A stretch of 64,000 nt of DNA from DASYTH01 sp045806965 (GTDB lineage: Bacteria; Actinomycetota; Actinomycetes; Mycobacteriales; Pseudonocardiaceae): NCBI GenBank assembly GCA_045806965.1, contig JBJMIG010000065.1, positions 35,754 through 99,753 of the forward strand, written 5' to 3'. Under the pieces are notes generated by a model. That model had not been told where the DNA came from. It saw only the letters and a list, made by a program, of their open reading frames with translations, and searched no databases. Made by a program: the position numbers and the translations under genes. Shown one piece after another: positions 1 through 9,550 of the stretch. Each line of letters opens with the position of its first letter. The first letter of the stretch is position 1.

Positions 1-184
1 CGAGCTCGGTGATCGGTTCGGGCAGCCGGTTTCGGACCTTCTCGACCGGCAGGTACACCGTCACGACCAACCACCGGCCGGCATCGTCGCCGGGCCGCGC
101 CGCGGACCGCGACGAGATCCGGCGCGCCGCGCCGACCCCCGCCGCGGCCAACGCCGACAACGCGACCTTGCTCATCGCCCGCAT
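1..184 (-). CDS. 5' end of a gene running off the window, possibly SRPBCC/cyclase-like
   Basis: Only the first 61 codons are present; the gene continues past base 1. The reading frame starts at ATG 184 (alternatives: GTG 193 or ATG 175; a GGAGG lies just upstream). After a short Ala/Arg-rich start it contains GRWLVVTVYLPVEKV and then LPEPI. That tryptophan-valine-threonine pattern resembles the opening strand of SRPBCC-fold actinobacterial proteins (polyketide cyclase/START superfamily), which bind hydrophobic ligands. The assignment is inference from a short fragment. The 5' leader contains repeated GACATGAA elements. It is divergent from the DUF2243 gene. Confidence 0.5.
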   Translation of the reverse strand, partial: MRAMSKVALSALAAAGVGAARRISSRSAARPGDDAGRWLVVTVYLPVEKVRNRLPEPITEL

Positions 185-215
185 GTCCTCCACCCCTTCA
201 TGTCCGCCCCTTTCA

Positions 216-268
216 TGTCGCCACTCACGATGTCGCCGCTCACGATGCTCACAATGTCGCTGCTCAAA
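216..268. repeat. Short imperfect 15-bp tandem repeat
   Basis: Two adjacent copies of TGTCGCC(A/G)CTCACGA (216-230, 231-245) are followed by degenerate partial copies (TGCTCACAA, then TGTCGCTGCTCA). The repeat lies in the divergent intergenic region between the partial minus-strand gene and the DUF2243 gene. It may be simple slippage or clustered protein-binding sites; no function is evident. Confidence 0.5.
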
Positions 269-332
269 CCGCGTACCCGACCCGCCAGGAAGGAAACCCC
301 GTCGGAAAACCGTCGCGGATCGGCCGAGAGGT

Positions 333-355
333 GGATCGGCCCGGTTGGCGGGTAC
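333..355 (+). promoter_or_regulatory. SigB/SigF-like promoter for the DUF2243 gene
   Basis: GGAT (333-336), a 13-nt spacer and GGGTAC (350-355). The -10 element ends 9 nt before the ATG at 365, so the transcript would be leaderless or nearly so. The spacer is one base shorter than the usual 14-16. It is one of a set of similar promoters in this window. Confidence 0.4.
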
Positions 356-364
356 CTCCGGGCC

Positions 365-913
365 ATGAACAACTCTCCTAGCGGGATGGCCCGTGCGGAT
401 GGCCTGCTGGTCCCCGGTTTGCTACTCGGCCTGGGGTTGGGTGGGTTCGTCGACGGCATCGTCGCCCACCAGCTGCTGGAATGGCACCACATGCTGTCCG
501 GGTGGTACCCCCCGGACTCGACGCATCACCTTCGGCTCAACATGATCGGTGACGGCCTGTTCCACCTGGCCTGCCTGGTCCTGGTGCTGGTCGGCATCGG
601 TCTGCTGGTCGCGGCCGGTCCGGCCGCCCCGCCGGAGCGGGGTCGCCGCCTGGCCGGCTGGATGATCGCGGGCTGGGGGTGGTTCAACCTGGTCGAGGGC
701 CTGATCGATCACCACATCCTCGGCGTGCACCACGTCCACCCCGGACCCGGCCAGTTGGGCTACGACCTCGGGTTCCTGGCGCTGGGGGCGGTGCTGGTCG
801 CCGTGGGCACCTGGCTGAGCCGGTCACGAGGTTTTTCCCGGCGGGTTGCGGGTAGCACTTCGCCGAACCAGATCAGTCACACCGGGACGGGCCCTCCTCA
901 TCGGCCCGCCTGA
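365..913 (+). CDS. DUF2243 family membrane protein
   Basis: This 182-residue integral membrane protein has about four hydrophobic segments. It carries the DUF2243 signatures: GFVDGIVAHQLLEWHHM in the first helix region and LVEGLIDHHILGVHHVH in the third. The conserved Asp/His pairs inside the membrane suggest metal or proton chemistry, but the family has no established function. An upstream in-frame extension to 200 exists but is low-complexity and covers the tandem repeat, so I chose ATG 365, which sits 9 nt after a stress-type -10 element. The Ser/Arg-rich C-terminal tail is probably cytoplasmic. Confidence 0.8.
   Translation: MNNSPSGMARADGLLVPGLLLGLGLGGFVDGIVAHQLLEWHHMLSGWYPPDSTHHLRLNMIGDGLFHLACLVLVLVGIGLLVAAGPAAPPERGRRLAGWMIAGWGWFNLVEGLIDHHILGVHHVHPGPGQLGYDLGFLALGAVLVAVGTWLSRSRGFSRRVAGSTSPNQISHTGTGPPHRPA
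831..855 (+). promoter_or_regulatory. SigB/SigF-like promoter for the 935 SDR gene
   Basis: GTTT (831-834), a 15-nt spacer and GGGTAG (850-855), lying inside the end of the DUF2243 gene. It would give an mRNA with a leader of about 70 nt for the dehydrogenase at 935, which has its own AGGAG at 921-925. Confidence 0.35.
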
Positions 914-934
914 CCTACGAAGGAGTTGTCAGCC

Positions 935-1738
935 ATGACCACCGCGAACGGCCGGCCGTTGGCCGTTGTCACCGGAGCATCCAGCGGGATCGGCTTCGAG
1001 CTGGCCAAAGTGTTCGCCCGCAACGGTTTCGACCTGGTGATCGCCGCCGAGGACGCCGCGATCTCCGATGCCGCACGGGACATCGAGGCACTCGGTGCGC
1101 GGGTGGAGTCGGTGCGGACCGACCTGGCCGAGCCGGACGGCGTGCGGCGGCTCTACGACGCCGCCAGGGCCACCGGGCGGGCGGTGGACGCGGTCGCGAT
1201 CAACGCCGGCGTCGGCGTCGGCGGACCGTTCGCCGAAACCGACCTCGCCGACGACCTGAAGCTGGTCGACCTCAACGTGCGGTCCTCGGTACACCTGGCC
1301 AAGCTCATGGTGCGGGACATGGCAACCCGAGGGGCCGGCAAGGTCTTGTTCACCTCGTCGAACGCCGCCACCCAGCCGGGTCCGTTCGAGGCGACCTACG
1401 CCGCGTCCAAGGCATTCCTGCTGTCCTTCTCCGAGGCGTTGCGCAACGAGTTGAAGGACAGCGGGGTCACCGTGACGGCCCTGATGCCCGGGCCGACCGA
1501 CACCGAGTTCTTCGAGCGGGCCGGACTGACCGACACCAAGCTCGGATCGTCGGACAAGGACGACCCCGGCGAGGTCGCCGAGCAGGGATTCCAGGCCCTG
1601 ATGCGAGGCAAGGACCACGTCGTCGCCGGCTCCATGAAGAACAAGGTGATGGCCGGCGCGGCCAAGGTCATGCCCGAACAGGCCAAGGCCGCGACCCATC
1701 GCAAGATGTCGGAACCCGGGTCGGGGCAGGACGGCTGA
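935..1738 (+). CDS. Short-chain dehydrogenase/reductase (SDR)
   Basis: A classical SDR of 267 residues. The cofactor motif TGASSGIG lies near residue 15, the catalytic serine is in the FTSSNAA stretch, and the catalytic pair is YAASK. It probably oxidises an alcohol or reduces a carbonyl with NAD(P)(H); the substrate cannot be read from the sequence. The C-terminus (MKNKVMAGAAKVMPEQAKA) resembles SDRs found in actinobacterial stress loci. The start is ATG 935 with AGGAG nine bases upstream; an upstream TTG at 926 is less likely. It lies 21 nt after the DUF2243 gene, and its 3' end converges on the P450 gene. Confidence 0.85.
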   Translation: MTTANGRPLAVVTGASSGIGFELAKVFARNGFDLVIAAEDAAISDAARDIEALGARVESVRTDLAEPDGVRRLYDAARATGRAVDAVAINAGVGVGGPFAETDLADDLKLVDLNVRSSVHLAKLMVRDMATRGAGKVLFTSSNAATQPGPFEATYAASKAFLLSFSEALRNELKDSGVTVTALMPGPTDTEFFERAGLTDTKLGSSDKDDPGEVAEQGFQALMRGKDHVVAGSMKNKVMAGAAKVMPEQAKAATHRKMSEPGSGQDG

Positions 1739-1757
1739 CCGTGCGCGGAACGCCGGG

Positions 1758-2975
1758 TCAGCTCGATTCCGAGCCGGGGATCAACGCGAAACCGCTTGCC
1801 GGGCGGGCCGGGATCCGCCGCAGGGAGATGGTGAGGTCCTGCGGCGGCACCCGGTAGTCCAGCCGGGCGAGGCAGGTGCTCAACGCCCGCAGGATCGCGA
1901 CGGTGAACGGCTCACCGGGGCACCGGTGGCCGGTGTGCGGGTCACCGGCGCCCTGTGGGACCAGCTCGAAGGCACCGATGTCACGCCCGAGGAACCGGTT
2001 CGGGTCGAAGGCGTACGGGTCGTGCCACAGCCGGCCGTCGTGGTTCTGACCGTAGAGATCCAGCAGAACCAGCGCCCCGGCGGGGATCGGCTCGCCCTGC
2101 CATGCCAGGTCCGTGGCCGCCCGGCCGCCGATGAACGGGGCGAACGGGTAGAAGCGGCGCAACTCGTGGGCGAAGGCCAGGGCGAACTCTCCGCCGGCCC
2201 GCAGTGGTTGCCGGTTGTCCGGCCAGCGATGCAGGGCATGCCCGGCGTAGCAGACGAACCAAGAGACCGCGACGGTCGGACGGATCACGTTGAGCAACTC
2301 CACCGCGGCCGTCCCCGGGCGCAGCAGCGCGCCGTCAGTGTCGCGATGACGGGACACCACCTCCACCGCCGAACCGGCCGGCACGGTCACCGAACCCGCC
2401 CGCACCTGCTCGACCAACGCGGCCAGCCAGGCCTCGCGGCGCCGCCGGGCCCACCGGGCGCGCCAGTGCCGGGGACCTGGAGTGGCGAACCCGTCGACCA
2501 TGGCCACCAGATCGGCCGCCACACCGGCCACATCGGACTCCGAAACGGGCACGCCGGCCCATCGGCAGACAGCGCGGGCCAGTATCCGGCTGGCCTCGTC
2601 GAACAACACGACCTGCCGGCCGGGCGCCCAGGAGGACACCGCGTCCTCCCACGCCGCGACCACGCCGTCGACCAGCGCCTTGGTGCTCCCGGCCGTCACC
2701 AGGGACACGAACACGTCCTTGCGCGTCCGGTGCTCGGCGCCGTCCAGGGTGTGCACCGCCCCATGCCCGAACAGCGTGCTCTGCACCGGGCCCGGGATGG
2801 CACCGTGCCGCTGGACGTGCTTCTCGTCGTAGAAGAACCGCGCCGCGTCCGGGCCGCACAACCCCACCGCCCGTTGGCCGAGCACCCGGGTGGGCACCAC
2901 ATCACGTCCGGTGCGGCGACGCCGGTTGGGCATCCAGCCGTACCCCTCGCGCAACACAGCCAACGAATTGTCCAT
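1758..2975 (-). CDS. CYP152-type cytochrome P450 (fatty-acid peroxygenase-like)
   Basis: A 405-residue soluble P450. The haem ligand cysteine is in GHRCPGE (about residue 352) and the K-helix ExxR is in HELRRFYP. Three features place it in CYP152: the N-terminus DNSLAVLREGY, the TLFGHGAVHTLDGAEHR stretch, and IRPTVAVS at about residue 231 in the I helix. There Arg-Pro replaces the acid-alcohol pair of ordinary P450s. CYP152 enzymes (P450 BS-beta, SP-alpha, OleT) use hydrogen peroxide directly to hydroxylate or decarboxylate fatty acids without a reductase, and no ferredoxin or reductase gene is adjacent. The start is ATG 2975 with GGGGGG six bases upstream; 2981 is an alternative. Confidence 0.9.
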   Translation of the reverse strand: MDNSLAVLREGYGWMPNRRRRTGRDVVPTRVLGQRAVGLCGPDAARFFYDEKHVQRHGAIPGPVQSTLFGHGAVHTLDGAEHRTRKDVFVSLVTAGSTKALVDGVVAAWEDAVSSWAPGRQVVLFDEASRILARAVCRWAGVPVSESDVAGVAADLVAMVDGFATPGPRHWRARWARRRREAWLAALVEQVRAGSVTVPAGSAVEVVSRHRDTDGALLRPGTAAVELLNVIRPTVAVSWFVCYAGHALHRWPDNRQPLRAGGEFALAFAHELRRFYPFAPFIGGRAATDLAWQGEPIPAGALVLLDLYGQNHDGRLWHDPYAFDPNRFLGRDIGAFELVPQGAGDPHTGHRCPGEPFTVAILRALSTCLARLDYRVPPQDLTISLRRIPARPASGFALIPGSESS

Positions 2976-3064
2976 ACGCATCCCCCCGTGTGCCCCACAG
3001 CGCCGGCCCGAAACGCACCGCCGCCCCGGCGCCCGGGCGGGCGAACCCCGACCAGCCGATGAGC

Positions 3065-3550
3065 TCACCGGCTGGTGGTGAAGACCTCGGTTCCCGTCCT
3101 GACGCGGAACGGCTCCAGCTCGGTGCGTTGGGTTTCGGCACGCTCGATGAGTCGGTCGAAGTCGACGTCCGGGAGGCGGGCGGACAGACCGGCGAGATCG
3201 CGCAGCGTGGTCCAGAGCTGTTTCTTGTTGGCGATGCCCATCGTCAGGATCTCGAGCTCCTCGAACCGGCTCAGCGGCGAGTAGCCGCTCATCCGGCCGT
3301 TGAGCTTGAACCGGCCCAGCCGCTCGGCCAGCACCGCGAGGCCGGTCTTCACCTGGTTGGGGCGGACGCCGAGACGGCGCATGAGGGCATCGAAGGTGTC
3401 CACGTCCTCGGCTATCCCGGTCGCGACCCGGTCCAGCGCCTCGCCGAGCGGCGTGCCCCGGTTGTTGTGTCGCGCCCGGCGGGCCAGCTCGCGCCAGAGC
3501 ACGCCGAGGGCCAGTTGGTCTCTGAGATAAATGTTGAGAAAGCTGTCCAC
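3065..3550 (-). CDS. Conserved actinobacterial helical protein, paralogue of the 23593 gene
   Basis: A 161-residue hydrophilic, mostly helical protein of unknown function. The N-terminus has NIYLRDQLALGVLW, the middle has KTGLAVLAERLGRFKLNGR, and then YSPLSRFEELEIL. The same order of blocks occurs in the protein at 23593-24105 (IYLNDHLAGAT, KVARLKLNGR, RSPLSRVFELEML), so the two are paralogues of one actinobacterial family without a named function. The GTG start at 3550 lies 9 nt below a GGGTAC -10 element with no Shine-Dalgarno site, as expected for a leaderless stress gene. Confidence 0.75.
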   Translation of the reverse strand: MDSFLNIYLRDQLALGVLWRELARRARHNNRGTPLGEALDRVATGIAEDVDTFDALMRRLGVRPNQVKTGLAVLAERLGRFKLNGRMSGYSPLSRFEELEILTMGIANKKQLWTTLRDLAGLSARLPDVDFDRLIERAETQRTELEPFRVRTGTEVFTTSR

Positions 3551-3559
3551 GTCCGGGAG

Positions 3560-3583
3560 GTACCCGTCGTGGGCGTTTGAAAC
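3560..3583 (-). promoter_or_regulatory. SigB/SigF-like promoter, leaderless configuration
   Basis: Read on the minus strand: GTTT (3583-3580), a 14-nt spacer and GGGTAC (3565-3560). The GTG start codon is at 3550, 9 nt after the -10. This is one of the best matches in the window to the stress-sigma consensus. Confidence 0.55.
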
Positions 3584-4499
3584 CCCAACGGCGTTTAGGC
3601 CGCCCCGATGGCGGTAACCGAGCCAAGCGATGGTGGCGGAACTGATGACGACGTTGCGCCGGGTCGCTCTGGCCGGTCGAACAGCGTGCCGGCACCCCCC
3701 TCAGATCTCCCCCGCCGGGAGCCCGAATCCGACGGCGGAGACGACGGCGATCTCCAGGGTAAGGCGCAGGAGGGTGCGTTCATGACAGCTACTGGCCGGG
3801 ACGACCGCGGGCCGGGTGTCTGCGTGCGGCTGCTCGACGGTTTCCAGTTGTGGGTCGCGGACCGGTGCGTACCGGTGATGCCCAGCTCCCAGCGTCTGCT
3901 GGCGTATCTGGCATTGCGGGACGGCGCCGTCACCCGTGCGGCAGTGGCCGCGGCATTGTGGCCGGAGGCGACGGAGCGCCGGGCGGCCGCCTGCCTGCGC
4001 TCGGCCCTGTGGCGGCTGGTGAAACCGCCGTACGCGCTGATCGAGGTGCGCGGCGCGCTGCTCGGCCTGCATCCGCAGGTCGACACCGATGTCGACCAGG
4101 TGCGCCGGCTCGCCACCGGTTTGGCCGACCCGCGCGCGCACCGGACGGACCCGGCCTTGCCGCTGGCCGCACTCACCGCGGAGTTGCTGCCGGGCTGGAC
4201 CGAGCCCTGGGTCGGCATCGAGCGCGACTGGGTGCGGCAGATGTCGCTGCGGGTGCTGGAGACGCTCAGCGCGCGGTTCCGGTCCAGCGGCGATCACTTC
4301 CGGGCCCACGAGACCGCCGCGGCGGCGGTGCGAAGCGATCCGTTGCGGGAAAGCGCCCACCGCCGCCTCATCGAGCTGCATCTGGCCGACGGCAACCCGG
4401 CTCAGGCCATCCGCCAGTACGCCACCTACCGGTCGCTGTTGCGCCGCGAACTCGGGTTGTCGCCATCATCGGAGATCCGCCAGCTCGTCCGGCCGATCC

Positions 4500-5762
<1,263 letters not shown>

Positions 5763-5794
5763 GGGAAGCCTCCTGGACATGCCCTCGGATGGGG

Positions 5795-5831
5795 AGATCC
5801 GCCCGCCCACGTGGGGTGGACGGGCGGATCT
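5795..5831 (-). terminator. Strong hairpin between the Mn catalase gene and mntH
   Basis: AGATCCGCCCG (5795-5805) pairs perfectly with CGGGCGGATCT (5821-5831), with further pairing inside after one mismatch. The hairpin begins 8 nt after the catalase stop codon. There is no T-run, which is usual for actinomycete terminators. It probably stops or attenuates transcription into mntH. Confidence 0.7.
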
Positions 5832-5838
5832 GTTGGGA

Positions 5839-6702
5839 TCAGGTGAGCTTCTTGATCGCCTTCTCGATCAGACCCAGGTTCGCCGGGCTGGTCGCGTACA
5901 GCAGCGGGTCCGGCTTGGGCGCGGACGCCTTGCCGCCCAACGGCTCGGGCTGCTGCAGGTAGCTGAACTCGTGCATCCCGTCCGGCGCGGGTCCGGAGGC
6001 CCAACGACCCTCCGGCCCGGCAGTCCCGTCCGACAGGTGCCAGATCGTGCCGGCGTGCTCGACGTACTCCTCGTCGAACAGCGCACTCGGCACCACCGGG
6101 CCCTCCAACCCGTCCTCCTGCAACTCCTCGATGGCGGCCAGCCACATGTTCTGGTGCACCGTGTCCCGCGCCAGGTTGAACTTCAACATGTTGCGCACGC
6201 CCGGATCGTCGGTCATGTTGTACAGCCGAGCCGTCTGCAAGCGGCCCTGCGCCTCGGCGGCGACGTTGACCCGGAAGTCGGCCATCAGGTTGCCGCTGGC
6301 CACGATGTAGCGGCCGTTCCACGGCACCCCGTTGCTGTCCGACAGGCTCGGACCACCGCCGCTGACGATGGCCTGCTGCGGATCCATCCCACCGATCACC
6401 GCCGCCACCACCGGATCACTGCCCACCGTCGCGGCCGTCACCTCGGACGGAGCACCCTCGAGCAGCCGGGCCACCATCGTGGCCAGCATCTCGACGTGCC
6501 CGATCTCCTCGGTGGCCACGTCCATGATGAGATCCTTGTACTTGCCCTCCATGCGGCAGTTCCATCCCTGGAACAGGTACTGCATGGTCACCGTCATCTC
6601 ACCCCACGCGCCCCCGATCAGCTCCTGCAACTTCCTGGCGAAGTGTGCGTCCGGCTTCTCCGGCTTCGCCTCGAACTGCAAGCGGCTGGTGTGAAAGAAC
6701 AT
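5839..6702 (-). CDS. Manganese (non-haem) catalase
   Basis: A 287-residue di-manganese catalase that converts hydrogen peroxide to water and oxygen in the cytoplasm. The metal ligands can be placed: Glu35 (GAWGEM), Glu66 and His69 (ATEEIGH), Glu150 (NVAAEAQG) and His183 (DTVHQNM). The spacing is essentially that of the Lactobacillus plantarum enzyme. The length is typical for the family. The start is ATG 6702 with GGGGAG upstream. A manganese transporter gene follows directly, a natural pairing. It is divergent from the small membrane protein gene at 6905. Confidence 0.95.
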   Translation of the reverse strand: MFFHTSRLQFEAKPEKPDAHFARKLQELIGGAWGEMTVTMQYLFQGWNCRMEGKYKDLIMDVATEEIGHVEMLATMVARLLEGAPSEVTAATVGSDPVVAAVIGGMDPQQAIVSGGGPSLSDSNGVPWNGRYIVASGNLMADFRVNVAAEAQGRLQTARLYNMTDDPGVRNMLKFNLARDTVHQNMWLAAIEELQEDGLEGPVVPSALFDEEYVEHAGTIWHLSDGTAGPEGRWASGPAPDGMHEFSYLQQPEPLGGKASAPKPDPLLYATSPANLGLIEKAIKKLT

Positions 6703-6904
6703 CTCAACTCCCCGTCACGTCGCTCCCAATCGGACAGCGCCACGCTAGAAGCACGCTGTGAGGGGCCCGCCACGACGACCACACCCGGCCGCAACCGTCG
6801 CGTCACCACGTCGTCGCCACCGCAGGACAAGGCGAAGCGAGTCGGGCCACGATGAGGTGCGGCCGCGCCACAACCGCCGCAGCCACATCGGGAAGGGACC
6901 TGCC

Positions 6905-7132
6905 GTGCACGCCTCGACCACGACCACACAACTCGCGTTCTTCCTGCTGAGCACCGGCCTTCTCGGGGCGGTCGCGGTTGGACTGTTCCGCCTCGCCGAG
7001 GCCATGATCGATCCCGCCGTCGTTCGTGAGCGGGACGTGGACCGCATCCGGCGCTGCTACCGGCTCAGCCCGGTCGTCCTCGCCGTCTCCGCACTCCTGG
7101 CCGCGACAGGCGGCGTGTCGCTGACCCTGTGA
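6905..7132 (+). CDS. Small two-helix membrane protein
   Basis: A 75-residue protein with two hydrophobic segments (about residues 8-28 and 52-72) joined by a charged loop (VVRERDVDRIRRCYR). It starts at GTG 6905 after a GGAAGGGA stretch. An in-frame extension to 6758 is Arg-rich and not protein-like. No family recognised; small proteins of this kind are common in actinobacterial stress loci. Confidence 0.6.
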   Translation: MHASTTTTQLAFFLLSTGLLGAVAVGLFRLAEAMIDPAVVRERDVDRIRRCYRLSPVVLAVSALLAATGGVSLTL

Positions 7133-7171
7133 GGACCCGAGCACCGGCAGGGGTCGCACCCCGTGCAGCGA

Positions 7172-7269
7172 AAGGTGACATCGCGCTGTATCCCGCAGCC
7201 GTCGCGACCCGTTACAGCGGAAGGTGACATTGCTGCGCTTCTAACCGCGCAAGGTGACATTGCGCTGTA
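7172..7269 (+). repeat. Dispersed intergenic repeat, locus A (three units)
   Basis: Three direct copies of a roughly 19-bp unit, AAGGTGACAT(T/C)GCGCTGTA: 7172-7190, 7221-7240 (variant) and 7251-7269. A TACAGCG at 7213-7219 is the inverse of the CGCTGTA that ends unit 3. The second and third units are separated by TTCTAACCGCGC, which is almost the same in locus C at 44284-44333. The array lies between two converging genes. The function is unknown. Confidence 0.8.
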
Positions 7270-7296
7270 CCCGCACAGCGGGGTCTGCCGGCCGGG

Positions 7297-8760
7297 TCAG
7301 GGTGCCATGACAAGCGGAACCGGGTCGGTGGTCCAGCGGGCGAGCAGGACGGTGGCGTCATCCTGCAGAGTGCCGTCCTGGTGGTTGAGCACGGCGCGGA
7401 TGAGCCGGCGGACGGTTTCGGGCGGCGGGTGGCCGGCGGCGGCTTCGCGGTGCAGGAAGTCGGCCAGGCGGGTCTCGCCGAAGTGCTCACCGTCGCCGTT
7501 TCGGGCTTCGGTGATGCCATCGGTGTGCAGCACGAGCCAGTCGTCGGGTTGCAGGATCTCCTCGCCGACGGTCAGGTTGCTGACGCCGAGGCCGAGCGGC
7601 GTCCGGCGGCCCTTGGTGAGCGGTTTGACGATCTTGCCGCCGCGCATGATCAGTGCGGGTGGGTGGCCGGCGTTGACGTAGCGCAGTCGCCCGGTTGGGA
7701 GGTGGACCTCGGCGAGGATGGCGGTGGCGAACAGGGATTCACCGAACTGCCGGCTGATCAGTTCGTCGATGCTGCGTGCCTGTTCGAACAGGCTGTGACC
7801 GGCGTGGCGGGCAGCGCGGTAGGCGGCCAGCGCGGTGGCGGCGATCAGGCCGCTGCGCAGGTCGTGTCCGACGGCGTCAAGAATGATCAGGCTCGCGGTG
7901 GACTCGGACAACGCGTAGTCGAAGGCGTCGCCGCTGATCTCCTGGCGCGGTTCGACCACGCCGGTGACGACGAAGTTGCCCACCCCGGCGGTCAGCGGCG
8001 GCAGCAGTGACCACATCAGCTCGCCGGGGACCGATCGGCGGGTCGGCAGGCGCACCAGGTCGATGGCGTCGCCGTACTGGTTGACCAGGGTGACCAGGTG
8101 GCCGAGTAGGACCGACAGCCACCAGCACTGGGTACGCAGTCCCGGGTCGTAGAGGTCGTCCGGATCGCTCACCACGATCTCCAGAACACCGAGCCGTTCC
8201 ACGCCGTCGCGCAGCGGCACCCACAGCCGCGGGCGGCCGGCCGTCTCCACCGGCAGAATCTGCACGAGGCGAAACGCCCGACCTGCCAGCGTGCCGTCGA
8301 CATCAAGTGATTCCGCCGGTTCCCGGCCGGCTCGCAGCGGGTGCAGCCGGTGCTGGTCGTAGTCGACCACGTAGACGGTGATGCCGACGCCGAGCGCCTT
8401 CCCGGCGGCCTCGGCCACCTCGGGCAGCCGCTCGGGAGGAGCCAGTTCGGTACCTTCCAGCAACGTGACCAGCGCCGCCAGCGGCGGCGTGCGGGGTTGG
8501 CTCTCCCGGAACTGCCGGCTGTAGGTGGCCCGGTGCGGCGGAGCGAGTTCGTCGAGACGTTCGTTGACCGCGTGGGCCAGAACATCGCGCTGAATGGGCG
8601 ACAACTCACCGAGGCCGTGCAGATAGGCGTCGATCTCGACGATGTCCGCCTCACCGCCAAGCGCGAAATACCGCAGCCACAGTTGGTCCGTCGTCAGCTC
8701 GGCGCGCCGCAGCGCCAGCGCGATGCTGCGTTGCTGCTCGTGGGCTCGGTCGCTGGTCAT
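7297..8760 (-). CDS. SpoIIE/PP2C-family serine phosphatase with GAF-like domain (RsbU type)
   Basis: A 487-residue protein: an N-terminal helical region (1-90), a GAF-like sensor (about 100-215), and a PP2C-type phosphatase domain (about 240-480). The metal-binding motifs are EISGDAFDY, ILDAVGHDLRSG and LQDDATVLL. Such phosphatases dephosphorylate STAS anti-anti-sigma factors and so release stress sigma factors. The start is ATG 8760, matching its paralogue at 60656; a GTG at 8766 overlaps the stop of the upstream gene (GTGA). It is translationally coupled to the GAF-ANTAR gene and is a close paralogue of 59166-60656. Confidence 0.9.
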   Translation of the reverse strand: MTSDRAHEQQRSIALALRRAELTTDQLWLRYFALGGEADIVEIDAYLHGLGELSPIQRDVLAHAVNERLDELAPPHRATYSRQFRESQPRTPPLAALVTLLEGTELAPPERLPEVAEAAGKALGVGITVYVVDYDQHRLHPLRAGREPAESLDVDGTLAGRAFRLVQILPVETAGRPRLWVPLRDGVERLGVLEIVVSDPDDLYDPGLRTQCWWLSVLLGHLVTLVNQYGDAIDLVRLPTRRSVPGELMWSLLPPLTAGVGNFVVTGVVEPRQEISGDAFDYALSESTASLIILDAVGHDLRSGLIAATALAAYRAARHAGHSLFEQARSIDELISRQFGESLFATAILAEVHLPTGRLRYVNAGHPPALIMRGGKIVKPLTKGRRTPLGLGVSNLTVGEEILQPDDWLVLHTDGITEARNGDGEHFGETRLADFLHREAAAGHPPPETVRRLIRAVLNHQDGTLQDDATVLLARWTTDPVPLVMAP

Positions 8761-8762
8761 GG

Positions 8763-9485
8763 TCACCGGCGACGGCGCACGGTGGACCGGGCGATGCGTT
8801 CGGCCGCCTCCCGCACCGACCGGCCCTCCCGGCGGGCGGTGTCGGTCAGGGCCAGGAACGCGGCTCGTTCGTCCATGCCCTCGCGAGCCATGAGGATTCC
8901 CTTGGCCAGCGAGATCACCTCACGGCCGCGCAGCGCGTCCTTGAGGTCGTCGCTGATGCGCCGCGCGTCCTGTGCGGAGCGCATGTTCGCCAGCAGAATC
9001 GCGGCCTGGGTCGCGAACATTGTCAGCAGACGCTCGTCCCGGTCCCCGAACGCTCGTGGTCGCGCCGCGTAGACCTTGATCGCGCCGAGCGATCCGCTCC
9101 CGGCGACCACGGGCGCGCTCAGCACCGACCGCACCCCAACCGCGCCGGATGCCCGCGCCAACGACGGCCACCGGGCATCGGCGGGGAGGTCATCGACACG
9201 CACCACGTGGCGCTCCTGCCACGCGGTCAGGCACGGTCCCTCCCCGAGCTCGTACTGCAGCGCGTCCGCCTGCTGGACAACGGCATCGGTCGCCGCCGCG
9301 GTCGTCCGCCGGCCCTCCGAATCCAGCAGGCTGATCCCGGCGCCGTTGGAGCCCTGGAACGTCTCCGCCGCCGCGGCCGTGATCAACTCCAACGCGGTCT
9401 GCACCGTGTCCGCCGAGAGCAGCAGGCCGGAGGTGCGAGCGACCATGGCAGTCAACTCGTCAGCCGGCGGCATCCGGAACTCCAT
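8763..9485 (-). CDS. GAF and ANTAR domain RNA-binding regulator
   Basis: A 240-residue protein with an N-terminal GAF domain (about 15-160, including GEGPCLTAW and GVRSVLSAP) and a C-terminal ANTAR domain (about 175-235, SLAKGILMAREGMDERAAFLAL). ANTAR domains bind paired hairpins in mRNA and act as antiterminators; the GAF part senses an unknown signal. The start is ATG 9485 with GGAGG eight bases upstream; the longer open frame to 10220 is only the antisense of the next gene. It forms an operon with the phosphatase. It is a paralogue, of identical length, of the gene at 60662-61384. Confidence 0.9.
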   Translation of the reverse strand: MEFRMPPADELTAMVARTSGLLLSADTVQTALELITAAAAETFQGSNGAGISLLDSEGRRTTAAATDAVVQQADALQYELGEGPCLTAWQERHVVRVDDLPADARWPSLARASGAVGVRSVLSAPVVAGSGSLGAIKVYAARPRAFGDRDERLLTMFATQAAILLANMRSAQDARRISDDLKDALRGREVISLAKGILMAREGMDERAAFLALTDTARREGRSVREAAERIARSTVRRRR

Positions 9486-9550
9486 TCGCCGCACCTCCGA
9501 TCCCGACGCTTCGACCCTTCTGCTGTGCGCCGTCTCGACGCGCACGCCGC

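Noticed and set aside
2982..3695. N-terminal extension of the P450 open frame to 3695
   Set aside because: The added residues are Arg/Pro/Gly-rich, antisense to the gene at 3065, and P450 length and the ribosome site fit a start at 2975.
3757..3762. GGGTAA before the BTAD gene as a stress promoter
   Set aside because: No GNNT at 13-16 nt upstream; a strong ribosome site follows, so it is probably a chance match.
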